Shown: in pieces, positions 1 to 12,053 of the stretch
Position numbering within the stretch: the first letter of the stretch is position 1
How the letters are laid out: each line of letters opens with the position of its first letter
Source of the DNA: Liolophura sinensis
Taxonomy: Eukaryota > Mollusca > Polyplacophora > Chitonida > Chitonidae
Direction: 5' to 3'
Length of the DNA: 64,000 nt
NCBI RefSeq assembly: GCF_032854445.1
Contig: NC_088300.1
Span: 48,479,682-48,543,681 of the forward strand
Notes under the pieces: generated by a model
What the model was told of the DNA's origin: nothing
What the model saw: only the letters and a program-made list of their open reading frames with translations
Database searches by the model: none
Made by a program: the position numbers and the translations under genes

Positions 1-267
1 ACAGGTGAGGGTTGACCATTCTTCTCACTACATGTGTAAATTGTAGACACATGCATGGTACCGTTGTTTACTGATGAGAACTTAATAACTTTTGTGGACA
101 CATATTCCTGTCCGTTGTGAAGTAACCTTTATGACCTGTACACACGTTCTCTGGACCACATACATAAACTACACTGTGCATATGTGTTATTTAAGGCTAG
201 GCTGTAGATATATATATATATATATAAACTACACTGTGCATATGTGTTATTTAAGGCTAGGCTGTAG

Positions 268-312
<45 letters not shown>

Positions 313-1713
313 AAACAAACTCCTAAGAATTCCAAATGCATAAGGATTATTTCTAAGACCATTTATTCATGGGAATCAAATTGGCACAGTGACTATGGCA
401 CTTGTACATATATTACCCCTATCTGGCCATTGATGTTTGGCAAGCCTATCCCTCTATGTTGTCACACCACTATGATTTCCGATTGAACTGAAGTACTATA
501 AATCATATCTGGCAAACAAAGCGGTCATAAATATACAGTCTAGGCACTAAAATACATGTCAGTGTACATGAACAGGTCTTTCAAATAATCAAAAACAGGA
601 CTTTTATCTTACTAAATGGTAGAGTAGATATGCATGTAATTACATGTAGAACAGTTCAGTATTACTAATGTTGGCCCCTCGGTATTTAGTAAATACGTTG
701 TGAACACGAACTTTTATGCTTCATAGACTGGTCTAATCTCAGAAACTAATAATCTTGACATAAATTGTTTGCTAACACTGGGTTCAATATTATATGTCAA
801 CAACTTGCATCATAAGGAAATTAATTTCACAAATCCACTGTACAATGCACTACCAACACCTAGATGTACAAACTACCAAAAGGATAATTCAGCCCATGGT
901 ACATTCCAAGTGGACATACATGTATGACACATAAAAATTAGCACAATTTGGACCTTCTCTTTTCAGCACTTTTAACATGGGACCTACAGGAAAACATGAT
1001 ATCTGGCACCCTGCTGAAACAAAATGGACCCAAAAAGGATGTTTGGACTCTCTCTCTCTCTCTCAGAGTATTGGCTAATCCACTGCTAACTACAAGTAAC
1101 AATTGAAACCTGATAAACATAAAGTTTTCATTATAGACCTGCTGCAGTTTTTCACCTTGTATACAAGCTGTCAACATTATTTTTTATGTGTATAAGAGCC
1201 TGTGTACACACTAGCACGAGTTGCAATTGACATTTTTCATCCTTTGAAAAATTTTAATATACTATATATAAATAACAGTGGATGACCTCTATTTTTGTTG
1301 AGGTCATCACTCTGAAGAACGAATACATATATACATCACATATGTATCTTTATAAACACACATAATACAAGTAGAAACATGTTGTATAAAGGGAGAATAT
1401 GTAACAGAGCTCAGACTTATTTTTCAAGTTGTATTAGAGTTATCTCCCCTGCTTCCTAAAATACCCATAATTTACTACTTAAAAATTCCATAATTTACTA
1501 CTTAAATAAACAGACACCCGATGAACAATTCCATACTTTTTGATCCCATGACAATTATACACGTAACCTCAGCCTATAGAACATTAAATTAAGAATTGAT
1601 TTTCAAGAAATTCAATATATTTAAAATATGTATGTTTGAAATATTCTTTCAGAAGAATATATTTCCCTTAAGTTATCAAACTGTTGTACACTAAAATTAA
1701 ATAGTGCACTCAC
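1..1713 (-). other. Intron of the RGS12-like gene (partial)
   Basis: This sequence lies downstream of the PDZ/PTB exon donor. It is AT-rich, with an exact 60-bp tandem duplication, TA and CA runs (208-310) and a CT run (1050-1064). I found no further exon, so the next RGS12-like exon should be left of the window. Confidence 0.6.
164..310. repeat. 60-bp tandem duplication with TA/CA microsatellite
   Basis: The block beginning ataaactacactgtgcatat occurs twice with an exact 60-bp period (164-223 and 224-283). Each copy ends in a TA run, and the second continues into a longer TA run and then CA repeats to about 312. The copies look identical apart from TA length, so the duplication is probably recent, perhaps slippage or unequal exchange at the TA run. 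Confidence 0.9.
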
Positions 1714-4106
1714 CTTCTTTGCTAAAGCATAGCCTTCCGAAAATCTCCTGGGCTCATGGTCATCATGGAGTTTATTTGTCTGATCAAGATCAAACCGGGA
1801 TAACTTCTTCTCCAGACAATCGCTGTCAAATTCCTCATCAGAATCACTGTCGCCATGGTGTGTCGTTAGGGGTGGGGCTGACGGGGAGCGGATGGGTGGG
1901 GCTGGAGAGCAAACCGTGGGGCCATAAGGCAGGAAAGCTCGGGGGCTGAGTTTGTCTGATAGATTCCCAGCAGACAATTTACTGTTCATGAGAGTTAGGC
2001 CCTGAGTCAGTTGTTTGAACGGAGCAGACGTAGGGCGCTGCTGGATACTTGAATGAGAGCATGAACGCGAGATGTTGTCTGGTCGGTACGAAAACGAGAG
2101 TTGCGACTCCTGGTCACTACTGGTTCCCGCAACATCACGAGTATAATGCTGTCGTGCCTGCAAAAACTTGTGCATGCTTCTCCGCATGCTCTCGGCAGAA
2201 TGACGCAGCTCCAGTGCATTGTTAGAATGAGACTTACAGAGGGTGGGGGGATCTGGCATTGCCCTCAGGTTAAGCTTACCGGATACTGCCATGTGTAAGC
2301 TTTCCTCGCTGGTTGAGGACACATTGAGCAACCTCCTGGCAGCATGGCGACTTGTAGAAGGATGCTGAAAGTTTCTGTAATGCGGTGTTGGCATAGTAGA
2401 CACATCTGGAGAAAGATGGTGAAGATTTGGAGCAGAGCCGGACAAACTGTCGTGCTGGGAGGCTCTGTGAAAGTCTTTACGATCAAAACTGGCACTGACG
2501 TCCACGATGTACACTTGTTCATTAAGCTGGTTATCTTCTTTGCTGAAGCCTAAGCCACTATCACTGTCATGACTGTTCGAACTGCTGCTGTGGTGTCGTT
2601 CAGCGACCAAAACAGGCTCTGCAAAAATCTGAGAACGAATGACGTCGGTGTCCAACCCGCCCTGCCTGTTACTGTAAAGCTGTGACACACCAGAGACTAA
2701 GGGGCTTGCTGTCTGAGGGAATTCCTGACAGGCCTGTGTGTTCAGGTCAGTGGAACACTGAATATTAAAAGCAGCAGCTTTCTGAGCATGCGCACTGTGC
2801 TGATGAATTTCTGGGTCTACCATGAAAACGTGACAAGAGCTGCTGGAAGTCTGGTCCTCTGGATTGTGCGATGTGACCAGGCCCAGGAACCGTTTGTCAT
2901 CCGGACAAACACCACTAAACAAAATCTTATCAGCCGGGTATTCGGCCACTATGCTACCCACCGTGTTGGTTAGTTTCACACTATCTTCTAACACTTCCAT
3001 TAACACCAAGGTGTGTATCTTCTGCTCCACTCTCAGCCGCCTAACGGCATTTCTGATGTGCTGTAGTCTGTTGTCCTGCCCTGGCATTTCTATTGTGCCA
3101 ACGTAACCTACAATAGCTCTGATGCCAGGGTCATGGGAGTTCAGATCATCCTGATCCATTGCTGCTGGGTCAGCCTCACAACGGGAAGACGATGACAGAC
3201 TGGACGAGTGATCTAAAACTTCTCTGTTTAGGATGGCCGGGAGATCTGGCAAGTCTATGTCACTGTGAGTGCCATGTGATGGTGTGGAGTAAAAAGACTG
3301 TGAGAGAGTGTAGTTTAAGTTTGGCTGATTTCTGACACGAGTGGATGGTTTTGCAGACCTGCCTGGATACACACCTGGACGGACATTAGCATTGAAACCT
3401 CGGTCTCCTGAAGATTTCAAGTTTGAGGCTGAGTATGACTTTGAATTTGCATGGGCTCTACTCGTACTTGCTTTGCTGTTCTTGTCCAGTAGACGAGATG
3501 CAGAACACGATGAAAGCCTGCCCCATTTAGTGTCAACGTGAACAAAGCCCTCTAAGGGACTATGGGGTCTCCCCTGTGAACTCTGACTACTGCCCGATGA
3601 AACAGGGCGTCTGTAGGGTAAGCTTGCCTTGTGACTAGCTCTAGATCGACTCTCATGCACATACTGAGCAACTCTAGCATTCTGACTCTGTTCTTTGAGA
3701 ACTTTAGCATCAGGACTCATACCAATAACATGTCTTGGCCTGACACGGTTTGGGTAGCGTGACTTTGGTCTTACATGATAATCATCATCTGATGAGTCTG
3801 AACTGTTATAATTCTCAGCCACTTGTAGTGTCAGCGTTCCCGTGGATGTGCCAATCATCCGAACCACATTATCATGGGGAGCCTTCGAGACATTTTCTCC
3901 ATTAACAGACACAAGGTAGTCCCCAGGTTTGAGTCCAGCTCTCTCTGCAGGGCTGCCACTAACTATACAGCTGAGGACACATGGATGCTGCCCAGAGATT
4001 GTGAACCCGTAACCGGTCTTTCCTCTTGTAACATCCACACTCTTCACACCATGGAGTGGCCTCCTCTTCCGTCTGCGGGAGTGGGACTGATGGCCATGCA
4101 TCTTCC
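1714..4106 (-). CDS. RGS12: RGS12/loco-like G-protein signalling regulator, PDZ-PTB exon
   Basis: This single large exon encodes the N-terminal half of an RGS12-type protein, a scaffold that in this family binds receptors and channels and, through a later RGS domain, accelerates GTP hydrolysis on Gi/o alpha subunits. Counting from the ATG at 4099-4101, residues about 17-97 form a PDZ domain with the carboxylate-binding loop GYGF at 30-33. Residues about 327-475 match the PTB/PID domain, with IVGYVGTIEMP at its start and CPDDKRFLGLVT further on. The linkers are rich in Ser and basic residues. The exon ends at 1714 on a strong donor (AAG then GTGAGT, phase 0), so the reading frame beyond it to 1621 is intronic. 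The acceptor is TATAG at 4111-4107. The RGS, RBD and GoLoco parts are absent here and should lie left of the window. Family assignment is secure; the orthologue name is inferred from the PDZ plus PTB order. Confidence 0.9.
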
Positions 4107-5039
4107 CTATAAACCAGAAATCATGTGCTTACTCACTTTCAGAAAAAATAAAAGCATCTATTAATAGCTAGGAAATTGCAGAATTGAAAGTTTACAGTCG
4201 TGTGTTTTACCTTAATTTATACAGTAACTATTTAATCTCTCTAAAACTTCTCAAGTTTGACAATGATAATGACACAGTCATCTTATCATCATATACCCAA
4301 TTCTTACGAACTAATACTCTAATATACCAGGATATTCACGTTAAAAAAGGAAAAAAGTTTTCGTGTCATTATTATGTAAATGAACATAAAATTATATCAT
4401 TTGTCACTCATATGACGCCAGGCTTAAAATATGACCACTAAAACTTAAATATCAAAGTGGTGTGAAGTACATGGGCACTGCAGAATAAAAATAACAGGAA
4501 ACAATCCCTGTGGTACAAGATACAACCGCAGAATATTTCCTGTACAGGCTAGGTCCGCAAGTCACGTCGTAGATGTATTAGTTTTCTATAGAATAACGAA
4601 CATATAATATACGTAATGTAACAACACATGTTTGCAACAACAACGGCGGCAGGGACTTGAAAAAAACAGTGGTAAAACGAACATTCAGATTCAAAATACA
4701 CGTTCCCAAAGTAACGCATGAAAAAGTGAAATGTAATCGAAACGACAATAAATGTCAATGGTAAATCTTTATCATATGTTCAAGTGTTTGTCAACATTTT
4801 TCTTTGCATTCATATCAACAACAACCGTCATCGTCAACAAGATTTGAAAATCGGGGCACCTGTCGCCAAATATTCATTGATTTCCGAAGAACTCGCACAT
4901 GTTATGACCTCAGTCGATATATAAGTAACGACCTACCTACTCTGTATGCCCTCTTTCACTACAAAGTCCAATACAATATCATCTTCATGGTAAATAACAA
5001 CAGGTTTAAATCAACACGTTTCGAACTCAACATCTCTTA

Positions 5040-5125
5040 TCTGCCATCTTTCTTTGAACAAAGTTGGGCCAGTCTGCAAAAGAGACGGTTCGTCACGTGA
5101 CACCAACTTAGCGCTCTGATTGGTT
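5040..5125 (-). promoter_or_regulatory. Candidate proximal promoter for a PDZ-first isoform
   Basis: Read on the minus strand, this stretch has a CCAAT box (5119-5123), then a palindromic E-box TCACGTGAC (5093-5101), then AAGATGGC (5043-5050), a YY1-like motif often near start sites. It lies about 0.9 kb upstream of the PDZ exon, with possible donors between (for example TAG then GTAGGT near 4935). It could drive an isoform starting at the ATG at 4101. Motif order is seen directly; promoter function is inferred. Confidence 0.3.
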
Positions 5126-5769
5126 GTATGAGGCCTCCATGTAATCCAGCACTAAATTCAAGTGTATCTAAAGCTGCAATGAGAAATGTCACGACACATT
5201 CTTCCACGTACAGGTTATTTCGATACCTCTGCGAACTGATCCCCAGATATTTGAGTTTAAAAATGGGACATGTGCCGAGCACAGAGACACAAGCTTGATT
5301 TATCTAACACATTGCTTATGTCACAATAGATGTATCTACCGTGTTGGGTTATGATATAGCCTAGACACACAGGCCTGAATGGGCATATCTAGGCCTATGT
5401 TAATGTGACACGCTTCTTTTTTTTAACACCTGAATTGACAAAATGAAAAAAGTATGCCGTCAGCTGACAGCGTGCAACGCTCGAAATTTTACGGTTTTAA
5501 GAAGTGAACACATTAAAATGAGGACTTCACGCCAAGAAATTTATCTATGGACACGGTATCCGGTCTCGTAGTACCGGCAGGCCTGATATGACTGGTCTGC
5601 ATAACAGGCTACATGTGGGTAGGCCTGTATATACAAATGTACATGAATGTCTCCTATACGATAAAGAGGGACATATATGCCTATCAGCCTATATCGATGT
5701 GCATATAGCCAGTATAGGTTTATCGCGTAGTTAGACCGATCTACATTAGCTTATAGGCAACTTAACTTA

Positions 5770-6253
5770 AGATCCCAGGGACTCCTTGGCCGAGATGATT
5801 AGCATGCCAGCACGGCGCAATGACCCAGGAACGTCTCACCATAGCTGAGAGTTCAAGTTCAGCTCACGCCAGCTTCCTCTCCGGCTGTAGATGGGGCGGT
5901 CTCGCAGCAACCTGCAGGTGGTCATGAGCTTCTGCGCTCTGAACTCTGCCCGCGGCTCCCTCCCGTCATAATCTTGGCCGCCATCGTATTTTATTTATTT
6001 ATTTGATTGCATGGTGCTTCACGCCGTACTCAAGAATATTTCCCGTATACGACGGCGGCCAGCGTTATGGTGGGAGGAAACCAGGCAGAGCCCGGGGGAA
6101 ACCCACGACCACCCGCAAGTTGTTGTAAGACCTTCACACTTACGACCGGGGAGGAAGCCAGCATGAGCTGGACTTGAGCTCACAGCGACCGGCCGCTTAA
6201 TGGGATAAGTGAAATATCATGCTATTCGGCGTAAAACACTAACTAAATAAATC
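5770..6253 (+). mobile_element. SINE (family 1) interrupted by a second SINE
   Basis: A plus-strand tRNA-derived SINE begins near 5775. It is recognisable by aatgacccagga, the box-B-like agttcaagttcagc, and the stretch through tcttggccgccatcgtat at 5989. Its 3' end (gataagtgaaat, then ggcgtaaaacacta) resumes at about 6207-6253. Between them lies another copy in the opposite orientation. Confidence 0.8.
5990..6206 (-). mobile_element. SINE (family 1) nested inside another copy
   Basis: This minus-strand copy starts with the reversed tail tttatttatttatttgatt. It continues through the reversed ggcggccagcgttatggtgg and aggaagccagcatgagctgg to about 6190. It lies between the cgtat and aagtgaaat parts of the host SINE. 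Both copies are diverged, and exact junctions are uncertain by about 10 bp. Confidence 0.75.
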
Positions 6254-7158
6254 AGTAAACTTTCTGGCGAAACCTTTTATGTTATTGGGCCACGGCGTGG
6301 GCGTAGAACAGTTTAGGCTACATGTACTATATGTTACATCCTGATCATGCAAAGTGAACGTGGATGCATATGTACAAAATATACTTGTGCTATATATAAT
6401 AATCGCTAGTCATATTACGACCTAGATATATATGCTTACATGGCTGTCATCCGATCATTCATTAAATCATCAGTCAAGAAATGTATGCACGATATAATCT
6501 ACAGCATTTTTATAAACACAGTCCTATACATTTTTTTTCACATTCTCGCGTACCCGTGAATATTATTAAAAACAATGAAGCGAAAACTTACGTCTTATTG
6601 CGTGCTCTTGTATACCGTGGAGTGACCATGCATACATTTATAATTTGCGATACATTGGAGGTTTACAGAGGTCACTTGGCTGTTATTGATCACGTATGTT
6701 AATATCTGATTTTGAGGTCGTTGTAAGGTATCAGGAATTCATTGAAATACTTGGCATGACAAGTTGATTAAACGTACACGTATATAGGACTAAATGAATA
6801 TATATATGAATGATTAGATTATCTACAGTTCCGCAAGCTAAATTAAATTACTGTGTGCATATATAGGCTTAAATATAAATGTGGCATATGGATTTGTTAT
6901 GTATATATTCAGTATAAGATCATCAATAAGTTTTTAGCCCGTAATTAAATTCACCAATCAATTAAAGAAGACAATGCATGCATGCTCACGATTAAGTTCC
7001 CGTAGAAAGCCATGAATCGGGTATATGCAAGATCGTCAAACTGACACTTCCGTCTTAATCCTTTTAATAGGATTTGTTCCTACACGTTGATTGTTCTGAC
7101 CAAGGAACAATGGCGACAAGACCAGAACAGGTGCGCGCTTGATTGGAACGTTCGGTTC

Positions 7159-7168
<10 letters not shown>

Positions 7169-7230
<62 letters not shown>
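7169..7230. repeat. TA microsatellite
   Basis: About 31 uninterrupted TA units, preceded by a short TG run (7157-7168). Confidence 0.97.
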
Positions 7231-7231
<1 letters not shown>

Positions 7232-7912
7232 CCACAAAGAGCTAATTTCAGCTGCAACAAAGCTATTAATAAAGACTAGATCAGTGCAATGACAGCCATA
7301 GTGACCGCAAAACAGGAGTCAAGCAATAGTTAAAGCTTAAATAATTACTATATAAATGACTTTTGGGATATCGTAAAACTGGCGGGAAATATATATGCAC
7401 GTGTAGAAATACACACATAGTTATAAAGTCAACGTCTTAAATTGCATTCTATATATAGCAGTTTTATCCCTTTATGGCCCCCCAAAACGGAGAATAATTT
7501 CCCCCTTGATGACGATGAGGATGAATGGGAAAAGAAATGTTTCTTGCACACTGAAAAAAAAGCATTTTATTTTAACCACTATATGCCTGAAGTTCATTCT
7601 ATATATCTGAATATATATAACTGAGAAAAGAAAAGTGCTCGTTATACTGACTATACGTATATACATGCCCTGCGACAAGTGAATCTCGTGTTCGAATCCA
7701 CTGGCTTGAATAATCATTTAACGAGGTTGCGTTGTTTGTCCTGCATGCACGTGCATTTAAGGTGATTTGTCTATTTGTCCAACCGATATTGTACACAAGT
7801 TATTGTGGAAAAAAAAGAAAAATCACGAATAGTACAGAAATTCAATAAAGAAATTTGTTAACAGTATATACACTGGTGTATATACACTCAAGTTTTATGT
7901 ATCTACAAAATG

Positions 7913-8022
7913 GTAGTGGGTGTCCCCCAGGGTTCCTCCCACCATAATACTGGCCGCGGTCGTATGAGTGAAATATTCTTGAGTACGGCGTAAAACACTA
8001 ATCAAATAAATAAATAAATACG
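7913..8022 (+). mobile_element. SINE (family 1) 3' fragment
   Basis: Only the last 110 bp or so is present, from gtgggtgtcccccagggttcc through gagtacggcgtaaaacacta to an AAATAAATAAATA tail. The tRNA-like head is missing, typical of 5' truncation. Confidence 0.85.
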
Positions 8023-8162
8023 TGCTAAATATGCATAGGTTGCAGGACTTTAATGGTCATTTATATATTGTGTACACGAACCACAAGCGTCTGTTGGCCA
8101 ATATGTATACACAGTATTGGAGGTACTGAAGAACAAGTGAGTATACGTTTATCTTTGTCACC

Positions 8163-8412
8163 TTCTTGGAACTTTTTTCTCCTGGTTATTGTTCGCAGGA
8201 TCTTGTTTTCTTTATTATTGTTTCAGTGAACATTGTCGTCGTATTTCTAGTTTCAGAGTTTGGCCAAATTTTTGTGTTATGTTTTGGCATTTGCTTTTTT
8301 TTTTCTTCGTGACGGTTATTCCATCTAATATCTGAAATTACATTTACCTGCTTTCTTCGTAGCGTGCCGTATATGTTCGTTCTGTTAATTCCGGTTTCTA
8401 ACAAGTCATCAG
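8163..8412 (-). repeat. Left arm of a 250-bp inverted repeat
   Basis: The reverse complement of this stretch aligns along its length with 9397-9640. Shared landmarks are aacagaacgaacatata, aataaccgtcacgaagaaaa and agaaaacaag, though both arms carry many substitutions. The arms are about 1 kb apart. It could be the terminal repeats of an unrecognised element or two opposed copies of a dispersed repeat. Confidence 0.7.
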
Positions 8413-8470
8413 TCTGACAGCAGCCTGCGGATGGTCGTGAGTTTCCCCCGGGGTCTGCTTCGATTTCCAT
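8413..8470 (+). mobile_element. SINE (family 1) internal fragment
   Basis: The stretch containing agcagcctgcggatggtcgt and tttcccccggggtctgc matches the middle of the family-1 SINE. Neither end is present. It abuts the inner end of the left inverted-repeat arm. Confidence 0.65.
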
Positions 8471-9190
8471 GTCTGCATTAATAGGGACCTTTGTTCTCTT
8501 ACATTCTGCCCATTTGTACTTTTTGGTCAACATTTACATTCTTTAAGTTATAGGTCCATGGAATTTTGGAATTGAATGCTAAAGCGAGTGCCGCCTGGGC
8601 AGTATGGAGTGAACACGTCTGAGGCCATTATATAAAGTGGAACCGATAATAGCTGAAATTTTCATAAACCCTGTGCACTTAGTTGTGATTCTCCATTCAG
8701 CACATGTTATAGCTGTTACATCGTGGTTTTTAAGACAATGACGGTGTTACTATAGTATAGTGGCTGAAATAATTTCACGCTACCTCTAGATGAGATATAA
8801 GCGCCGGCGGACTCTCGCTGGCCAGTAATGTTGCGAGTTCGAATCCCGCTTCCGCTGGTTAGGCTGCGGCTTTAGGTCGTGCAGGCGATTTGTCATGATG
8901 TGCTCGTACATGACTCACTTGGCTCTGCGCGGTTACCACCACCCATAAATGTGTGTATATAATAATAATAGCCTAGATTTTTAATTATATTATACACAAG
9001 TTTAATATAGATGTATACAAAGAGGATTCTCTCTTCTCTGTTGTGCACACATGTACGTGTGTATATGCGTAATATAATATAATTGATAACATATAGCGGT
9101 ATATATACAGTTATATGTACAAATGTTAGCCCGATCGGATATGGATAACATGAGATCACTGCTCTGATAATCCTTTAAATTGTGGCGTCG

Positions 9191-9192
<2 letters not shown>

Positions 9193-9233
<41 letters not shown>

Positions 9234-9282
9234 TGCGTGTGCGTGTGTGTGTGTGTTTTTTTTTTTTTGGGGGGGGGGGGGT
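9193..9282. repeat. TG microsatellite followed by T-run and G-run
   Basis: A (TG)n tract interrupted by agtgcgtgtgcg passes into about 12 T and then about 13 G. The G run could form an intermolecular quadruplex, and the TG run could form Z-DNA. Run lengths may be affected by assembly. Confidence 0.95.
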
Positions 9283-9396
9283 CTTATGATATTAAGATAA
9301 TAGCTGCATATGAAAGAAATTAAATTTTTTAAATCACGAAACGGAGCATATCATTTTCTATACGCATGCAGGCTTAATTCTACGTGTATACGGTAC

Positions 9397-9640
9397 ATAT
9401 ACAGAAACGGGGACCAACAGAACGAACATATACAACACGCGATGAAAAAAGCAGGTGAATGTAATTCGGATGATTAGATTAAATAACCGTCACGAAGAAA
9501 AAAGCAAATACGAAAAGAGGACACAAAATCAATTGGCCAAATTCTGAGTCTAGAAATGCGACTACAACGTTCACAAAGCAATAATGAAGAAAACAAGGTC
9601 TTGCGACCAAGAGAACAAAAGTTCCACAATTCAGACAATA
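9397..9640 (+). repeat. Right arm of a 250-bp inverted repeat
   Basis: This is the partner of 8163-8412. It is followed by three further degenerate copies of a motif like aagcaataaccaagaaga (9666-9720, 9735-9790, 9798-9850), so the right arm merges into a loose tandem array that the left arm lacks. Confidence 0.7.
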
Positions 9641-10756
9641 ACGATGGAGGACGACAAAGATTGACGAAGCAATAACCAAGAAGATAAATGAAAGCTCCTT
9701 GAGATGATAACAAGACTGTATATATGAAGTTTAACGAAGCAATGAACCAAGACGAAGAAGTTCCACGGAGAATATTTCCAAGAAGTCAAAATTTCACTAA
9801 GCAATAACCTAAAAGACAGCTGAATTCCACGATGTTCATAGCTCTGTGTTAAATTTAAACTAGCTATAGGTATAGTTACTTTTTCAAAGTGTTGACAAAC
9901 TTCACCATCAAAGAAGTCAAATTTGACACCTAAGGCAATTTATACCATTCTAAAAAGGCAGCAGACGATTGATTTACCTAATTGTTTATACCCAATGTTA
10001 ACTGAGATTATTAGAGGCCGATCTTATTGAGGAAAGCTCACACTGGGATATCTCATGCTAGCAGTTGTTAACGACATATATAACACTGAATGGGATTTTT
10101 TATACTGTTATATGTTTGCTGGTGGCACAGAAATATAATACATGTGTTCAAACGTCGATGTATCGACATTTGTATATAACTCATCAAGCGTTATATAGTC
10201 TACATTTGATGCATGTATCTTCAAGGTGAACCATGCGTTTTCGTCACGCATGGCCCATCACAAATTTTATAGTCTATTTTTTTATACATTCCACGCAATA
10301 AAGTTCTTTGCCCTAGTTTATATACGGATTAGCTTACGGATAAGGCTATTAATATTGTTTTAAATGTATATGAAAAAAATTAAATTTTATATATAAGAAA
10401 ACATTTAAAAAAATATTAATAGCCTTTCAACTGCAAACACCTTCAACCTTGTAATTGTTAGATTATACAGTTTTATTTGTACTGACAATGGAAAGTCGAG
10501 CAGAATTGGCAATTTGCAACAGTTGGATGATTTTGTAATTATGATGTAGAAGCTCGGGGAAAATTACTATAAACCTGTAATTATAGAACACTATAATTTA
10601 AGGATATACATTATTAAGTATAAACTATACAGGTGTATACCTTGGCTGAGCACTGTCTTGAAACAAAATTCTAGCTTAACCTACAGAAAATATATAAAGT
10701 CAACTGTCAAATGTAGATAACTCTGGTCAGTATGAACTGTCATTATATGAATAGAG

Positions 10757-11027
10757 TGGGCCTCAGTGGCTCAGTTGGTTAGCGCGCTAGCGCAGCGTAA
10801 TAACCCAGGAGTCTCTCACCAATGCAATCGCTGTGAGTTCAAGTCCAGCTCATACTGGCTTCCTCTCCGGTCGTAAGTGGGAAGGTCTTTCAGCAACCTG
10901 CGGATGGTCGTGGGTTTCCCTCGGGCTCTGCCCGGTTTCCTCCCACCATAAAGCTGGCCGCTGCCGTATAAATGAAATATCCTTGAGTACGGCGTAAAAC
11001 ACCAATCAAATAAATAAATAAATAAAC
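10757..11027 (+). mobile_element. SINE (family 1), full length
   Basis: This is the clearest full-length copy. It has a tRNA-like head with box A (tggctcagttggttagcg), the aataacccaggagtc region, and box B (gagttcaagtcc). The shared body follows (cctgcggatggtcgtgggtt, ctgcccggtttcctcccacc), ending with ttgagtacggcgtaaaacac and AATAAATAAATAAATA. Length is about 270 bp. I could not find an exact target-site duplication. Confidence 0.92.
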
Positions 11028-12053
11028 AACATTCCCTATTCTGGTTTCTCAGACGTTGTTCTTTTTATCATATGTTTAGGTGTATAATATGCATGTATAT
11101 CAATGGTAAATAGCACAGTGGAATGCCAACAGGACTTGCGTGAATATGCCTCTACAAGAATGACTTGATGTCTACAAACCTGGGAGGCCAGAGTCTGAAA
11201 CGCAAATTACTGGTATATCACCTTCTCGGAGGTGTTATTATCAAGCACTGAGTATAGGGGAAAGGGTAGGTTATTTGTGGATTAAAGAAGAAATTGTTCG
11301 AGATATAGCTCTAGTTTTTCCCAGTCTTACCAGAAAACTTAACCATGTCTGCACATACTTAGAAATCAGTATTTTTGACGTTATCTGGGAAGAGCATTGG
11401 ATCCTATGCATCTAATGCTCTTCAAAGATGCTATGAACAGAGAAGTCGAATGTTACCATGTACAGGGAGGCGAACAGAACAGCTGGCTCTTTTTTTTTTA
11501 AATCAAAGTGACTTAAGTAACTCAGATCTGGCGCATACCAAGTCGTCATCATTCATATGTTATATATATATGTATATGCATAAAGATGTGGATGAATAAA
11601 CGCAGCCTAGATGACTTGATATCGGCTCCGAAAGTCAGTTACACATTGTTCTTGCAGAAATACACGGCGGTACCTGCACAAAAGCGTGTCTGCATGCATG
11701 TGACTGATTGTTGGCTTTACTGATTTCTTGCTTCCCAGTTTATTTTCACAATCTGGAACCACTGCAAAATGGCTAAATACCATCAGTATTAATTACCTGC
11801 TTACATTATTATACCTATATTACACATTATTATAATTATATATATATATATATTAGATTTTCATTTCAAAGTAACACGGTTTCACGGCTTTTATGATTCA
11901 CGTTACTAGTTCACATTACACCTTTGATACAAAGGTGAACCTCATGCCACCACAGGGTTGTGTTGGGAACAGAACAGCGATTTCTCATACGGTAGTTGAC
12001 TTTACAGATGCTGTAAATTGATTTAATTCCTCGCGCTATTTCTGTCCACTCAC

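Larger units (their letters stand above)
4107..12053 (-). other. Probable first intron of the RGS12-like gene
   Basis: If the exon at 12054-12276 belongs to this gene, the whole stretch is an intron of about 7.9 kb. It contains the candidate proximal promoter (5040-5125), a nested SINE pair (5770-6253), SINE fragments (7913-8022, 8413-8470), a long TA run (7169-7230), a TG/T/G run (9193-9282), a 250-bp inverted repeat (8163-8412 with 9397-9640) and a full SINE (10757-11027). I see no other coding exon. Confidence 0.45.

Noticed and set aside
1621-1713. Continuation of the RGS12-like frame to a stop at 1621
   Set aside because: A strong donor (AAG then GTGAGT) at 1714/1713 and the unlike composition of the following residues indicate intron read-through.
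1704-3541. Open frames on the plus strand and alternative minus frame within the PDZ/PTB exon
   Set aside because: They are shadows of a well-supported coding exon; none has homology or splice support.
8186-8533. 115-codon minus-strand open frame
   Set aside because: It spans the left inverted-repeat arm and a SINE fragment; no domain or splice signals fit a gene.
8800-8960. tRNA-like box B (gagttcgaatcccgc) as a tRNA gene or SINE
   Set aside because: No box A at the right distance and no recognised body; too little to call a feature.
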